DNA from: Propionispora sp. 2/2-37
GTDB lineage: Bacteria; Bacillota; Negativicutes; Propionisporales; Propionisporaceae
NCBI RefSeq assembly: GCF_001298735.1
Contig: NZ_CYSP01000001.1
Location: forward strand, 186,001 to 250,000
Length of the DNA stretch: 64,000 nt
Reading direction: 5' to 3'
Numbering within the stretch: position 1 is the stretch's first letter; the number at the start of each line of letters is the position of its first letter. Shown here piece after piece: positions 46,118-55,536 of the stretch. The notes under the pieces are model-generated. The model did not search any database and was not told where the DNA came from. It was given only the letters and a program-made list of their open reading frames with translations. The position numbers were made by a program, and so were the translations under genes.

Positions 46118-47229
46118 AATGCCAACTGATCATGGATGCAATGAATCAATTAGCACCCGATTATCTGGCGGAAGACTGGGATAATGTCGGACTGCTGGTT
46201 GGAAATCCGGGACAAAAAATAAGAAAAGTTTTAGTTGTTTTAGATGTCACACCGACTGTTGTTGACTATGCCGTTGATAGTAAAGTGGACATGATTATTT
46301 CACATCATCCCTTGATTTTTCACGGGATGAAGAATATCCGCACAGATTTGTATTCAGGAATGGTTATTGCAAAATTATTAAAAGCTGATATTGCTGTTTA
46401 TGCTGCCCATACCAATTTAGATATAACGGCCGGCGGTGTAAATGACAGCCTGGCCAGAAAACTTTTGTTACAAAACATAAGAACATTGAATATTTATAAG
46501 AACGAAAAATTATTAAAACTAGTCGTCTTTGTTCCTCAAACGCATATTGTTGAAGTTCGGTCAGCCCTGACAGAAGCAGGTGGTGGCCATATTGGCAAAT
46601 ATAGTCATTGTACCTTTCAGTCTCCAGGAAAAGGAGCCTTTCTGCCATTGGAAGGGACTAATCCGTTTATAGGAACCAAGGGAGAACTGGAAATTGTGGA
46701 CGAATACCGTCTGGAAACTATCGTGCCGGAGTCTGGAATTCAGCGGATTATTAATGCAATGCTTAAAGTCCATCCTTATGAAGAAGTTGCGTATGATGTG
46801 TATTCGCTGGAAAATAAAGGGCAGCCGTTCGGATTGGGGCGTATTGGCGAATTACTTCATCCCACGAGCTTGACAGAGTTTATTTGTCAGGTGAAGCAGG
46901 CACTTTCTGTCAGCTTTGTCAGAGTTGCCGGACAGCACAACGCTATGATTAACAAGGTGGCCATATGTGGAGGCAGTGGCGCTGGATTGATTTCCGAAGC
47001 CGTTGCTTTGGGGGCTGACGTGTTGGTAACCGGTGATGTGAAGTATCATGAAGCACATAATGCAGTGCAGGCGGGCATTTCTGTTATTGATGCCGGACAT
47101 TTTGCCACAGAACAACCGGTCATTGCTGATCTTGTGAAATATCTGAATAATTTTGCCACTCAACATAAATGGTTTGTGGAAATTGAATCCGGTGAACATT
47201 GCAATAAGGATATTTTTGATTTTTATTAG
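46108..47229 (+). CDS. Nif3-like dinuclear metal center protein (YqfO/DUF34)
   Basis: The 373-residue protein has the two-part Nif3 fold with a PII-like insert domain (about 130-230). Metal-binding residues are in SHHPLIFHG (residues near 70), AAHTNLD and the late DAGHFATEQP. It is reported as a GTP cyclohydrolase I type 2 homolog, but the physiological role is not settled. ATG 46108 lies within the end of trmK after GGAGG, so translation is coupled. Confidence 0.93.
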   Translation: MSVKCQLIMDAMNQLAPDYLAEDWDNVGLLVGNPGQKIRKVLVVLDVTPTVVDYAVDSKVDMIISHHPLIFHGMKNIRTDLYSGMVIAKLLKADIAVYAAHTNLDITAGGVNDSLARKLLLQNIRTLNIYKNEKLLKLVVFVPQTHIVEVRSALTEAGGGHIGKYSHCTFQSPGKGAFLPLEGTNPFIGTKGELEIVDEYRLETIVPESGIQRIINAMLKVHPYEEVAYDVYSLENKGQPFGLGRIGELLHPTSLTEFICQVKQALSVSFVRVAGQHNAMINKVAICGGSGAGLISEAVALGADVLVTGDVKYHEAHNAVQAGISVIDAGHFATEQPVIADLVKYLNNFATQHKWFVEIESGEHCNKDIFDFY

Positions 47230-47238
47230 AGGATCTTC

Positions 47239-47267
47239 TTGACGAAGTCTTATTAAGCTGATAAAAT
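47239..47267 (+). promoter_or_regulatory. Sigma-A promoter of rnpB
   Basis: TTGACG at 47239-47244, a 17-base spacer and TAAAAT at 47262-47267, placing the start about 10-20 bases before the P1 stem. Confidence 0.7.
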
Positions 47268-47285
47268 ATATTTCTAGTTTGATAT

Positions 47286-47635
47286 ATGAGTCGGAAAGAT
47301 GATCGCAAATACCCTTGCGTATTTGAGGAAAGTCCGAGCTCCATAGGGCAGGGTGCTGGATAACGTCCAGCGAGGGTGACCTCAGGGAAAGTGCCACAGA
47401 AATGTAGACCGCCTGGATAGCAGGCAAGGATGGAACGGTGCGGTAAGAGCGCACCAGCAATCAGGTGACTGATTGGCTAGGTAAACCCCACCTGGAGCAA
47501 GACCGAATAGGGAAGGGATGAAGCTGCCCGCTGAGCCTTCCGGGTTGCGTCGCTTGAATCGTCAGGTAACTGACGGTCTAGATAAATGATCATCGCCGCT
47601 TTTGCGGAACAGAACTCGGCTTATTGATGGCTCAT
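47286..47635 (+). ncRNA. rnpB: RNase P catalytic RNA
   Basis: The roughly 350-base RNA cleaves the 5' leader from pre-tRNAs. Outer stem P1 is formed by ATGAGTC at 47286-47292 and GGCTCAT at 47629-47635. The conserved core is present: GAGGAAAGTCCGAGCTCC near the 5' end, GTGCCACAGAAA, GGTAAACCCCACC with GGAGCAAGACCGAATAGG, and GAACAGAACTCGGCTTA near the 3' end. The arrangement is that of class A (ancestral) RNase P RNA rather than the Bacillus class B type. Exact ends were not determined. Confidence 0.95.
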
Positions 47636-47647
47636 AATGATGACATA

Positions 47648-47692
47648 ATACCCGTGGTGCTTCTAATTGAAGTAATACGGGTATCATTTTTT
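47648..47692 (+). terminator. Probable terminator of rnpB
   Basis: ATACCCGT at 47648-47655 pairs with ACGGGTAT at 47677-47684, with an inner CTTC/GAAG pairing, followed by a T run at 47687-47692. It overlaps the 3' end of the convergent nitroreductase gene. Confidence 0.7.
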
Positions 47693-48247
47693 CCAATAAA
47701 GTATTTCCGGTTTCTTTTTTATTAACGGCTTGGCCTGGGTAGCGGGATAGCCTAGAATTAAAGGAGCTACCATGGTGTATTCCGCCGGAATATTTAATTC
47801 TTGTTTGATATCCGGCTTTTGCAAAAAATCCTGGGCAAAACCGATCCAGCAGGTTCCTAAGCCTGAATCATGAGCTGTTAACATGATATTCTGTGCGGCC
47901 AGACAACAATCGCCACAAGCAAAAGGCCCCTTTGGTTTGGCATAAATGATAAGTAGTGTCCCGGCATTATGGAATACATCATAATTATCTTTTTCTAACA
48001 GAGGTTTGTATTTTAACAATGAGGGATGGGTATCCAATATACTTAGTAAATATGTTTTGATGCGGTCAGAATAGTTTTTTAACAAAACACGGTCCTGAAT
48101 GACAGCAAAGCACCAGGGTTGTGAATTTGTGGCGCTGGGCGCCTGAGTAGCAGCATCTAGCAAAGTAAGAATTGTTGATTTATCGGGCTGTTGCTCGGTA
48201 TACTTTCGAACCGAGCGACGCGTGTACAGTGTATTTTTAAATTCCAT
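47684..48247 (-). CDS. Nitroreductase family protein
   Basis: The 187-residue flavoprotein has the family hallmarks: N-terminal TRRSVRKYTEQ for FMN binding, ATQAPSATNSQPW, and the C-terminal GLGTCWIGF region. A PFACGDCCLAAQNIML stretch with three cysteines is notable, and such cysteines occur in some redox-linked members. The exact substrate cannot be assigned. It has its own promoter at 48287-48315 and is divergent from trxA. Confidence 0.92.
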   Translation of the reverse strand: MEFKNTLYTRRSVRKYTEQQPDKSTILTLLDAATQAPSATNSQPWCFAVIQDRVLLKNYSDRIKTYLLSILDTHPSLLKYKPLLEKDNYDVFHNAGTLLIIYAKPKGPFACGDCCLAAQNIMLTAHDSGLGTCWIGFAQDFLQKPDIKQELNIPAEYTMVAPLILGYPATQAKPLIKKKPEILYWKK

Positions 48248-48286
48248 GGCTATTTCCTTTCAAAAATCATATAAATATATGACTTA

Positions 48287-48315
48287 ATAATATTCTATTG
48301 TGCCTTATCTGTAAA
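48287..48315 (-). promoter_or_regulatory. Sigma-A promoter of the nitroreductase gene
   Basis: Minus-strand TTTACA, a 17-base spacer and TATTAT. It lies back to back with the trxA promoter, 24 bases away. Confidence 0.6.
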
Positions 48316-48338
48316 GCGAATTAGTATAATAAATAGGA

Positions 48339-48367
48339 TTGACTTTTGGAAGAATATTTTTTATAAT
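48339..48367 (+). promoter_or_regulatory. Sigma-A promoter of trxA
   Basis: TTGACT at 48339-48344, a 17-base spacer and TATAAT at 48362-48367. Confidence 0.75.
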
Positions 48368-48380
48368 TTTATCATAGTAA

Positions 48381-48395
48381 CCCCCGGCATGGGGG
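48381..48395 (+). other. GC-only hairpin in the trxA 5' leader
   Basis: CCCCC at 48381-48385 pairs with GGGGG at 48391-48395 across GGCAT. It lies directly before the AGGAGG ribosome binding site and could affect message stability or translation. Confidence 0.5.
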
Positions 48396-48410
48396 GGAGG
48401 AGGTATTTTT

Positions 48411-48731
48411 ATGAGCGTGGTAAACATTTCCAACCAGACTGAATTTTCCAGTATAATAAATACAGATAAGCCTGTTCTAGTAGATTTTTGGGCAGCTTGG
48501 TGCGGGCCCTGCAAAATGGTTGCACCGGAAATTGAGGCGGTGGCCCAGGCATATGACGGAAAAGCGGTTATTGCTAAGGTGAATATTGATGAACAAGGAG
48601 AATTGGCTGGTCAATACAATGTTATGAGCATCCCTACTGTTCTTGTTTTTAAGAACGGACAAGAAGTTACCAGACTGGTTGGCTACCGACCGCGGAAAGA
48701 GTTTAGTGACGCTCTTGATAAAGTTTTATAA
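48411..48731 (+). CDS. trxA: Thioredoxin
   Basis: The 106-residue disulfide reductase has the active site W-C31-G-P-C34 in DFWAAWCGPCKM, cis-proline in SIPTVLVFKNGQ and the usual C-terminal helix. It is a complete cytoplasmic thioredoxin. A very strong AGGAGG site at 48397-48402 precedes ATG 48411. It is transcribed alone, from its own promoter to a long palindromic terminator. Confidence 0.97.
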   Translation: MSVVNISNQTEFSSIINTDKPVLVDFWAAWCGPCKMVAPEIEAVAQAYDGKAVIAKVNIDEQGELAGQYNVMSIPTVLVFKNGQEVTRLVGYRPRKEFSDALDKVL

Positions 48732-48734
48732 TAT

Positions 48735-48793
48735 TCCTTACTAAAATAATAAAAACCCAATTGGGTTTTTATTATTTTAGTAAGGATTTTTTT
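48735..48793. terminator. Long perfect palindromic terminator of trxA
   Basis: Positions 48735-48786 form a perfect 52-base palindrome with its centre at AATT in ACCCAATTGGGT, followed by seven T residues. No loop is needed on DNA; as RNA it gives a stem of more than 20 pairs. Confidence 0.9.
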
Positions 48794-48844
48794 ATCTGTT
48801 TGCTAAGTATCCATGTTTTTATAAAAAGCCGGTTTTAGGTTTAG

Positions 48845-48873
48845 TTGTTTGATATCATAATATAGGGTATAAT
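48845..48873 (+). promoter_or_regulatory. Sigma-A promoter of miaB-mutSL
   Basis: TTGTTT at 48845-48850, a 17-base spacer and perfect TATAAT at 48868-48873, 35 bases before miaB. Confidence 0.65.
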
Positions 48874-48907
48874 ATCCATCATCAAGAGTTTTCTGGAGGA
48901 TAAATGA

Positions 48908-50275
48908 ATGACAGATAGAATAGAAAATGATGTTGACATAGACGGAAAAAATCAATGCCAGAAATTTATGTGCATTCTTACATATGGTTGTCAAATGAAT
49001 GAAAACGATTCTGAACGGTTTGCCGGTCAATTAAAAACTGCGGGGTATCAATTTACGGATAAACTTGATCAGGCTGATCTGATTATTATTAATACCTGTT
49101 GTGTACGGGAAAGTGCCGAGAAAAAGATATATGGAAAAATTGGTGAGCTAAAAAAATTAAAAGCTGTTAACCCAAACTTGCTGATAGGCATTGCGGGGTG
49201 CATGGCCCAAAAAGATCAGGAGAAAATTTTTAAGAAAGCATCTCATATTGATTTTATTATTGGAACGCATAATGTCCATAAATTAGCTGAATTGATTGCG
49301 GAAGTAGAAAATAAAAAGGAAAAAGTGCTGGCGGTATGGGAACAGGCCGAACAGATGGCGCCGGATGTTCCTACCGTTCATAAGGGACAAGTTTCGGCGT
49401 ATGTTCCGATTATGTACGGTTGTAATAATTTTTGTACGTATTGTATCGTTCCTTATGTGCGGGGGAGAGAACGCAGTCGTTCTGTTGAGGACATTCTTAG
49501 GGAAATCAATCAGTTAGCGGCGGATGGATTCAAAGAAGTGACACTGCTTGGACAAAATGTAAACTCTTACGGTAAGGATAAACAAGAGACGCAGGGATTT
49601 GCAAGGCTTCTTGAGGCAGTAGACCGGTCTTCCGCCGTAGAACGTATCCGGTATATGACTTCACACCCGCGGGATATGAATGATGCGGTAATCGATGTGA
49701 TTAGTCAGAGTACAAAAATCTGTGAACATTTTCATTTGCCCATCCAATCGGGGAGCGATAAAATTCTGGAGAAAATGAATCGTGGCTATAGTACCGAATA
49801 CTATCTTTCTTTGATGAAAAAAATACGGGAAGCCGTTCCGAATGCCAGTATTACTACTGATATTATTGTAGGGTTTCCCGGGGAGACGGAAGAATTATTT
49901 TTAGAAACAATCCAATTGCTTAAGGAAATTCGTTTTGATGCTGCCTATACATTTATTTATTCACAGCGCTCCGGTACTCCTGCAGCTGCCATGCCGGGGC
50001 AGGTTCCTCTTGCCGAAAAAAAGGCAAGATTGCAGCGTTTAATGACAATGCAAAATGATATTAGCCTGGATATTAACCAGAGTTTGCAAGGACAGACTTT
50101 AGAAGTTCTTGTGGAAGGGCCTAGTAAAAATGATGAAACCAGGTGGATGGGCAGGACACGTACGAATAAAATCGTTCTGTGGGATAAGAAAGGCACGGAA
50201 AAAGTTGGCCAGCTATTGCCGGTTTACATTGTTAATGCCCAAACCTGGTTGTTAAAGGGACAACTTTTATCCTAA
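48908..50275 (+). CDS. miaB: tRNA-2-methylthio-N6-dimethylallyladenosine synthase MiaB
   Basis: The 455-residue radical SAM enzyme adds the methylthio group to i6A37 of tRNA after MiaA. The N-terminal domain has YGCQMNENDSE, NTCCVRESAE and AGCMAQ cysteines. The radical SAM cluster is C172-x3-C176-x2-C179 (CNNFCTYC), and a TRAM domain ends the protein. GGAGG lies 8 bases before ATG 48908. Its substrate-maker miaA is encoded further down the same operon at 55537. Confidence 0.96.
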   Translation: MTDRIENDVDIDGKNQCQKFMCILTYGCQMNENDSERFAGQLKTAGYQFTDKLDQADLIIINTCCVRESAEKKIYGKIGELKKLKAVNPNLLIGIAGCMAQKDQEKIFKKASHIDFIIGTHNVHKLAELIAEVENKKEKVLAVWEQAEQMAPDVPTVHKGQVSAYVPIMYGCNNFCTYCIVPYVRGRERSRSVEDILREINQLAADGFKEVTLLGQNVNSYGKDKQETQGFARLLEAVDRSSAVERIRYMTSHPRDMNDAVIDVISQSTKICEHFHLPIQSGSDKILEKMNRGYSTEYYLSLMKKIREAVPNASITTDIIVGFPGETEELFLETIQLLKEIRFDAAYTFIYSQRSGTPAAAMPGQVPLAEKKARLQRLMTMQNDISLDINQSLQGQTLEVLVEGPSKNDETRWMGRTRTNKIVLWDKKGTEKVGQLLPVYIVNAQTWLLKGQLLS

Positions 50276-50304
50276 AATTTAGAAACAGAAAAAGGTGAGC
50301 GAAT

Positions 50305-52905
50305 ATGAGCGTGAGCTATACTCCGATGCTAGAGCAGTATCGGGAAATAAAAAAAAATCACCCTCAGGAAATACTATTTTTCCGTCTTGGTGATTTTTAT
50401 GAAATGTTTTTTGATGATGCCGAGCTGGCTTCGCGTGAATTGGAAATTACATTAACCTCACGCGAAGGCGGACAAAATACCCGTGTGCCTATGTGCGGTA
50501 TTCCTTATCATGCTGCAGAACCTTACCTGTCTAAGTTGATTAGCAAAGGTTATAAAATTGCCATTTGTGAGCAGATGGAAGATCCTAAGCAGGTGAAGGG
50601 CCTGGTACGCCGGGAAGTCATAAAAATTATTACTCCCGGTACCGTTCTTTCAGAAAATCTTCTGCCGGATCAGAATAACAATTTTTTAGCGGTTATATCA
50701 GAAGATGCCAATATCCTGTATCTGGCCGCCGCTGATATTTCCACAGGGGAATGCCTGTGGTCCTCATTCAGCGGACCGGACCGCCAAAGCTCCCTTTGTG
50801 ACCAGTTGTTCAGACTAATGCCTTCAGAATTAGTACTTACCGGCAGGATAAATGATTTTGCCGGGTTGGAATCCTTTATGGACAATCGCATGCCCAATTG
50901 TACGGTAACGACTCTGAAAATAGATGATGTAAGTTTAGTTCAGCTTCTTCCGGAAAAACACTTCGCTAAGGACGACCTTCCGGAGAAGGGAGGAGCCTAT
51001 CATACTGTCGGTTATCTCCTTTATTATTTAAACCAGACGGTAAAAAATGATTTATCACATATTAACCGTTTAGTTAGGTATAATGCGGCGGAACATCTGG
51101 TACTGGATGCCGCAACATTACGAAACTTAGAAATAACAAGAAATATGCGTGATGGCAGCAAAAAAGATACTGTTTATTCGGTATTGGATTTTACCAAAAC
51201 GGCAATGGGAGGCAGACTTTTACGAAAATGGCTTGAATATCCGCTATTACAGGCACAGGACATTATATTCCGCCAGGATGCCATTACCTCTTTATTGGAA
51301 AATCCTTTATTGCGTCAAAGCCTTCATGCCGCGTTAGCGGATATCTACGATTTTGAACGTATTTTAACCCGTATTGAAGTAGGAACTGCGAATGCCCGCG
51401 ATTTAATTGCTCTTAAAAATTCGCTGTCCTCTTTGCCGCGTATTAAGAAGGGCTTAGCAGATATTAGCAGTCATTTACTAAAAACGACGGGTGCCAATAT
51501 TCGTATTCATCAGGATGTAGTCAATTTGATCGAAAATGCTATTGTCGACACACCACCTTTCTCTGTTCGCGAGGGCGGATTAATAAAAGAAGGCTATGAC
51601 TTTGAACTGGACGAGCTGCGTAATATTGCACGGGACAGTAAACGGTGGATACAGGATTTAGAAATGAAGGAACGCGAAGCTACAGGTATCAAATCAATGA
51701 AGATCGGCTATAATAAAGTCTTTGGTTATTATCTGGAAGTCACACATACTCATGCGGCTGCGGTTCCTGCACATTACATCCGCAAACAGACGTTGGCCAA
51801 TGCGGAACGCTATATTACTCCTGAACTTAAAGAGTTTGAGACGAAAGTATTAGGCGCTCAAGAAAAAATCGTTTCAATTGAATATCATCTGTTTAGCACG
51901 GTACGTGAGTACATAAAGGAGCGCATTCAGGAAATTCAGCATACGGCGCGACAGGTAGCACAGATTGATGTTTTAACAAGTCTGAGCGAAGCAGCTGCCC
52001 GGTACAATTATGTTAGGCCTGTCATTAACAACAGGCGGGAAATCGTAATCCGTGATGGGCGGCACCCGGTTGTCGAAAGATTGCTGTTCAAAGAAATGTT
52101 TGTGCCGAATGATACGCTGCTTAACCATGGAGATAGCGAAATCATGATTATAACCGGGCCCAATATGGCGGGTAAATCGACCTATATGCGGCAGGTGGCT
52201 GTTTTAGCGCTGCTGGCTCAAATTGGTAGTTTTATTCCGGCCCGTGAAGCAAGTTTTTGTCCGGTTGACCGCATTTTTACAAGAGTGGGAGCCAGTGATG
52301 ACCTGGCAACCGGACAAAGCACTTTTATGGTTGAAATGAATGAAGTAGCTCAAATTCTGAAACATGCTACGCAAAACAGCTTGATTATATTGGATGAGAT
52401 TGGGCGGGGGACAAGTACCTTTGACGGGATGAGCATTGCAAAAGCAGTAATTGAGTATATTAAGACCCGGATCAAAGCGAAAACCCTGTTTGCCACTCAC
52501 TATCATGAACTGACCGAACTGGCAGAGTCGCATTCCGGTGTGCAAAACTATTCGGTTGCAGTAAAAGAACGTGGAAATGATGTCATATTTTTGCGCCGGA
52601 TTATTCCGGGCGGAGCGGATAAAAGTTATGGTATTCATGTAGCCCAGCTGGCTGGCTTGCCAAAAAAAGTGATTGAACGGGCACAGGAAATTTTGCATGA
52701 ACTAGAACAGCATCAGGCAATAAACGAGACAAAGGAAGCAACTTGTCAAACGGCGGCCAGTCATAGCGAAGCCTTGTCTTTATTTACCAGTTCACTGGTG
52801 GAAGAATTAGCAGCGATAGATGTCATGACAATAACTCCCCTAGAGGCAATCAATATTTTATATAGGCTGCAGAATCAGGCTAAACAGGAGGCAGGCCAGC
52901 TATGA
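50305..52905 (+). CDS. mutS: DNA mismatch repair protein MutS
   Basis: The 866-residue mismatch sensor has all domains: N-terminal mismatch-binding domain with FRLGDFYEMF (the Phe-x-Glu wedge), connector and lever regions, and the ATPase with GPNMAGKSTYMRQVA (Walker A) and LIILDEIGRGTSTFDG (Walker B), followed by FATHYHELT. The C-terminal helix-turn-helix tail is present. Its stop overlaps the start of mutL by four bases. Confidence 0.97.
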   Translation: MSVSYTPMLEQYREIKKNHPQEILFFRLGDFYEMFFDDAELASRELEITLTSREGGQNTRVPMCGIPYHAAEPYLSKLISKGYKIAICEQMEDPKQVKGLVRREVIKIITPGTVLSENLLPDQNNNFLAVISEDANILYLAAADISTGECLWSSFSGPDRQSSLCDQLFRLMPSELVLTGRINDFAGLESFMDNRMPNCTVTTLKIDDVSLVQLLPEKHFAKDDLPEKGGAYHTVGYLLYYLNQTVKNDLSHINRLVRYNAAEHLVLDAATLRNLEITRNMRDGSKKDTVYSVLDFTKTAMGGRLLRKWLEYPLLQAQDIIFRQDAITSLLENPLLRQSLHAALADIYDFERILTRIEVGTANARDLIALKNSLSSLPRIKKGLADISSHLLKTTGANIRIHQDVVNLIENAIVDTPPFSVREGGLIKEGYDFELDELRNIARDSKRWIQDLEMKEREATGIKSMKIGYNKVFGYYLEVTHTHAAAVPAHYIRKQTLANAERYITPELKEFETKVLGAQEKIVSIEYHLFSTVREYIKERIQEIQHTARQVAQIDVLTSLSEAAARYNYVRPVINNRREIVIRDGRHPVVERLLFKEMFVPNDTLLNHGDSEIMIITGPNMAGKSTYMRQVAVLALLAQIGSFIPAREASFCPVDRIFTRVGASDDLATGQSTFMVEMNEVAQILKHATQNSLIILDEIGRGTSTFDGMSIAKAVIEYIKTRIKAKTLFATHYHELTELAESHSGVQNYSVAVKERGNDVIFLRRIIPGGADKSYGIHVAQLAGLPKKVIERAQEILHELEQHQAINETKEATCQTAASHSEALSLFTSSLVEELAAIDVMTITPLEAINILYRLQNQAKQEAGQL

Positions 52906-54716
52906 ACGCATCGATTATCCGTGTGCTTGATGAAAATACTGCCAATAAAATTGCGGCAGGAGAAGTAGTAGAGCGACCGGCATCCATTGTAAAAGAGCTA
53001 ATAGAAAACTCTCTGGATGCGGGTAGCCGAACCATTGAAATAGAAATAGAAGATGGGGGAACCAGCTTTATCCGGGTGACGGATGACGGCAGCGGAATGA
53101 GTTCTGAAGATGCCAAACTTTCCGTGGTACGTCATGCCACCAGTAAGATCCGGGAAGTAGAAGACTTGGAGTGCATCAGCTCGCTTGGTTTCCGTGGGGA
53201 AGCGTTACCCAGTATTGCGGCAGTAGCTAAATTTACATTAACTACCCGGCTTAAACAGGAAACTTTGGGAACCTTTTTGGAAATTCAGGGCGGTACGCTT
53301 ACCGATATGCGTGAAGGGGGCAGTAATATTGGCACAACAATTACGGTTAGCGATTTGTTTTTCAATACGCCGGCCAGACGGAAGTTTTTGAAAACTCCAG
53401 GGGCAGAAAGTTCACAAATTCATAATATAGTCTCCAAGTTGGCTTTATCGCATCCGGAAGTTTCTTTTAAGTTGATTAATAATCAAAAGTTAGTCATGCA
53501 TACTCCGGGAACTAATAAGTTAGTCGATGTACTTACCAGTTTATATGGGGTACAGGTTGCCGATGATCTGATTAATGTGAATTATGCCGATAACGACATA
53601 ACTATTTCCGGAATTATTGGCAAGCCTACACTTTTAAAAAGCAGCCGGCAGTGGCAAACCTATATTGTCAATTTACGAGTTATTAATAACCGCTTTATTG
53701 CCAAGGCTGTTGATAATGCTTATCACTCTTTGTTGCCGAAAACCGGGTATCCTCTTACTGTACTTCACATTACGGTTCCATTAGACAGTGTAGATATAAA
53801 TGTTCATCCGCAAAAAGTTGATATTAAATTCCGGGATGAGCAAAAAGTTTTTCGTTCCGTGTATAAGGCCGTTACAGCGACGCTGACGGCTCCTTTGCCA
53901 CCGACTCAATTGGCGGCCACTGTCCAGCTGCGGTTTACGGAGAGATATCAAAATGCCAATTCATTCGCACCTGCAGCAGGGAAGGTATGTCATTGGAAAC
54001 AGACCTCACTAGACTCCGATTATTCACAGCAGGAAGAGGTTTCACCGATAATGGTTGCACGTGAAAGTCTGCAACGGCAGGACAATATATTTCCACTACC
54101 TCCGATCTCTCCTTTAGAATCAGTGAGAGCAACCGTCGAAGGAACTCAGTTTGCATTAAGAGCGCTGGGGCAGATTGAAGACTGCTATATTTTGGCTCAA
54201 GGTAAAGACGGACTCTACATTATTGATCAGCATGCCGCCCATGAACGAATTCTTTACGATCGAATGAGTAAAGCGGCTAACCGTATCCCCATTCAGCAAT
54301 TATTGGTTCCGGTTTTTTTCGAATTCGATCCAAGAGAAATGGATGTCATCCAGGAACATTCGGCAGTTTTTTATCAACTGGGATTTTCTTTGGATATAGT
54401 GGGACCAAATACCGTGCGTTTGACAGAGGTTCCTGCCGATATTTCTGCCAGCGACAGTGAAGACCTGCTAAGACAAATTCTTTTGGAAGTTCAGACTATG
54501 CATAAACCGACAGCACAGGATCTCCGGCATGCCGGGTTACAGATTGCCTCTTGTCGGGCTGCGATCAAAGCCGGGGATACACTTACCATGCGGCAGATAC
54601 AAGCACTGGTTGATGAATTATGCAGTACCGATCTTTCTTATACCTGCCCGCATGGTAGACCCGCTATGATCCGGTTTTCTCCCAAAGATTTAGCAAAAAT
54701 GTTTAAGCGGACATAG
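52902..54716 (+). CDS. mutL: DNA mismatch repair protein MutL
   Basis: The 604-residue protein links MutS to strand incision. The N-terminal GHKL ATPase has ENTANKIAAGEVVERPASIV in part, ELIENSLDAG, DDGSGM and SLGFRGEAL. A linker of about 60 residues leads to the C-terminal dimerization domain with the nuclease-like motif DQHAAHERILYD starting at residue 442, ASCRAAIKAGD and CPHGRPAMIRF. In endonuclease-type MutL this motif is DQHA-x2-E-x4-E; here the last acidic residue is Asp, a conservative change. Function as an endonuclease is likely but not proven. Confidence 0.96.
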   Translation: MNASIIRVLDENTANKIAAGEVVERPASIVKELIENSLDAGSRTIEIEIEDGGTSFIRVTDDGSGMSSEDAKLSVVRHATSKIREVEDLECISSLGFRGEALPSIAAVAKFTLTTRLKQETLGTFLEIQGGTLTDMREGGSNIGTTITVSDLFFNTPARRKFLKTPGAESSQIHNIVSKLALSHPEVSFKLINNQKLVMHTPGTNKLVDVLTSLYGVQVADDLINVNYADNDITISGIIGKPTLLKSSRQWQTYIVNLRVINNRFIAKAVDNAYHSLLPKTGYPLTVLHITVPLDSVDINVHPQKVDIKFRDEQKVFRSVYKAVTATLTAPLPPTQLAATVQLRFTERYQNANSFAPAAGKVCHWKQTSLDSDYSQQEEVSPIMVARESLQRQDNIFPLPPISPLESVRATVEGTQFALRALGQIEDCYILAQGKDGLYIIDQHAAHERILYDRMSKAANRIPIQQLLVPVFFEFDPREMDVIQEHSAVFYQLGFSLDIVGPNTVRLTEVPADISASDSEDLLRQILLEVQTMHKPTAQDLRHAGLQIASCRAAIKAGDTLTMRQIQALVDELCSTDLSYTCPHGRPAMIRFSPKDLAKMFKRT

Positions 54717-54734
54717 TATAAGAGGGGCTTTAGT

Positions 54735-55520
54735 GTGAAGGTAATAGTTACAACGGCGCTGCGTCCCAGCGCAAAAATAATGGCAATGGCACAAAACCTG
54801 GCAGCCATCTTACAAATCCCCTATGTCGTTAGGGAAAATCACTCCATACCCATGCTTAAAGAAATCTATAAAACCGATTTATTGTTAATTATTACCCAAA
54901 GGGGTCCTGTAGTGACAACACCTGGAGGCAACTTCTTTTTTCATTTGAGTATGGCACAATTGCGTATAAAAAATATCATAAATGGAAAACATGACCATAT
55001 GGCAGCTGCCATGGACTTAAAGCCAGGTATGTCAGTTCTGGATTGTACACTGGGATTAGCTACAGATGCCATTGTAGCCAGCTTCGTGGCTGGAACAACC
55101 GGCTATGTCAAGGGGATTGAAAATTCTCCATTGATTAGTGCGGTTACCCGGTACGGTTTACAAAATTTTGCTGATGCAGATAGTGACATCATTCAATCTT
55201 TACGCCGCGTTGAAGTAGAAACGGCGGATTATCTTAAATATCTAAATAATTTATCTACGGATAGTTTTGACATTGTATATTTTGATCCGATGTTCCGACG
55301 TCCCATTCAAAGCAGTTCGAATGTAAAGCCGTTGAGATATCTCGCTGATGACCGTCCCTTGCTTCCGGAAGCGGTGGCAGAAGCCTGTCGGGTAGCTAAG
55401 CGTCGTGTTGTTATTAAAGAAGCTCATAATAGTGCTGAATTTAGAAAATTTCCATTAACTGCTTTGCAGGGAGGCAAATATAGCAGCATTCATTATGGCA
55501 TTATCGAGATAAGCGGGTGA
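54735..55520 (+). CDS. Class I SAM-dependent methyltransferase, RsmJ-like
   Basis: The 261-residue protein has an N-terminal domain of about 95 residues (TTALRPSAKIMAMAQNLA) and a methyltransferase core with VLDCTLGLATDAIVASF as the SAM loop and DIVYFDPMFRRPI as the catalytic-type DPM motif. This order resembles RsmJ, which methylates G1516 of 16S rRNA, and Firmicute YpiP-like proteins; the exact substrate is not known. The GTG start at 54735 follows AGAGGGG. It sits between mutL and miaA in the operon. Confidence 0.82.
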   Translation: MKVIVTTALRPSAKIMAMAQNLAAILQIPYVVRENHSIPMLKEIYKTDLLLIITQRGPVVTTPGGNFFFHLSMAQLRIKNIINGKHDHMAAAMDLKPGMSVLDCTLGLATDAIVASFVAGTTGYVKGIENSPLISAVTRYGLQNFADADSDIIQSLRRVEVETADYLKYLNNLSTDSFDIVYFDPMFRRPIQSSSNVKPLRYLADDRPLLPEAVAEACRVAKRRVVIKEAHNSAEFRKFPLTALQGGKYSSIHYGIIEISG

Positions 55521-55536
55521 GAATGGGAGAGTGATT

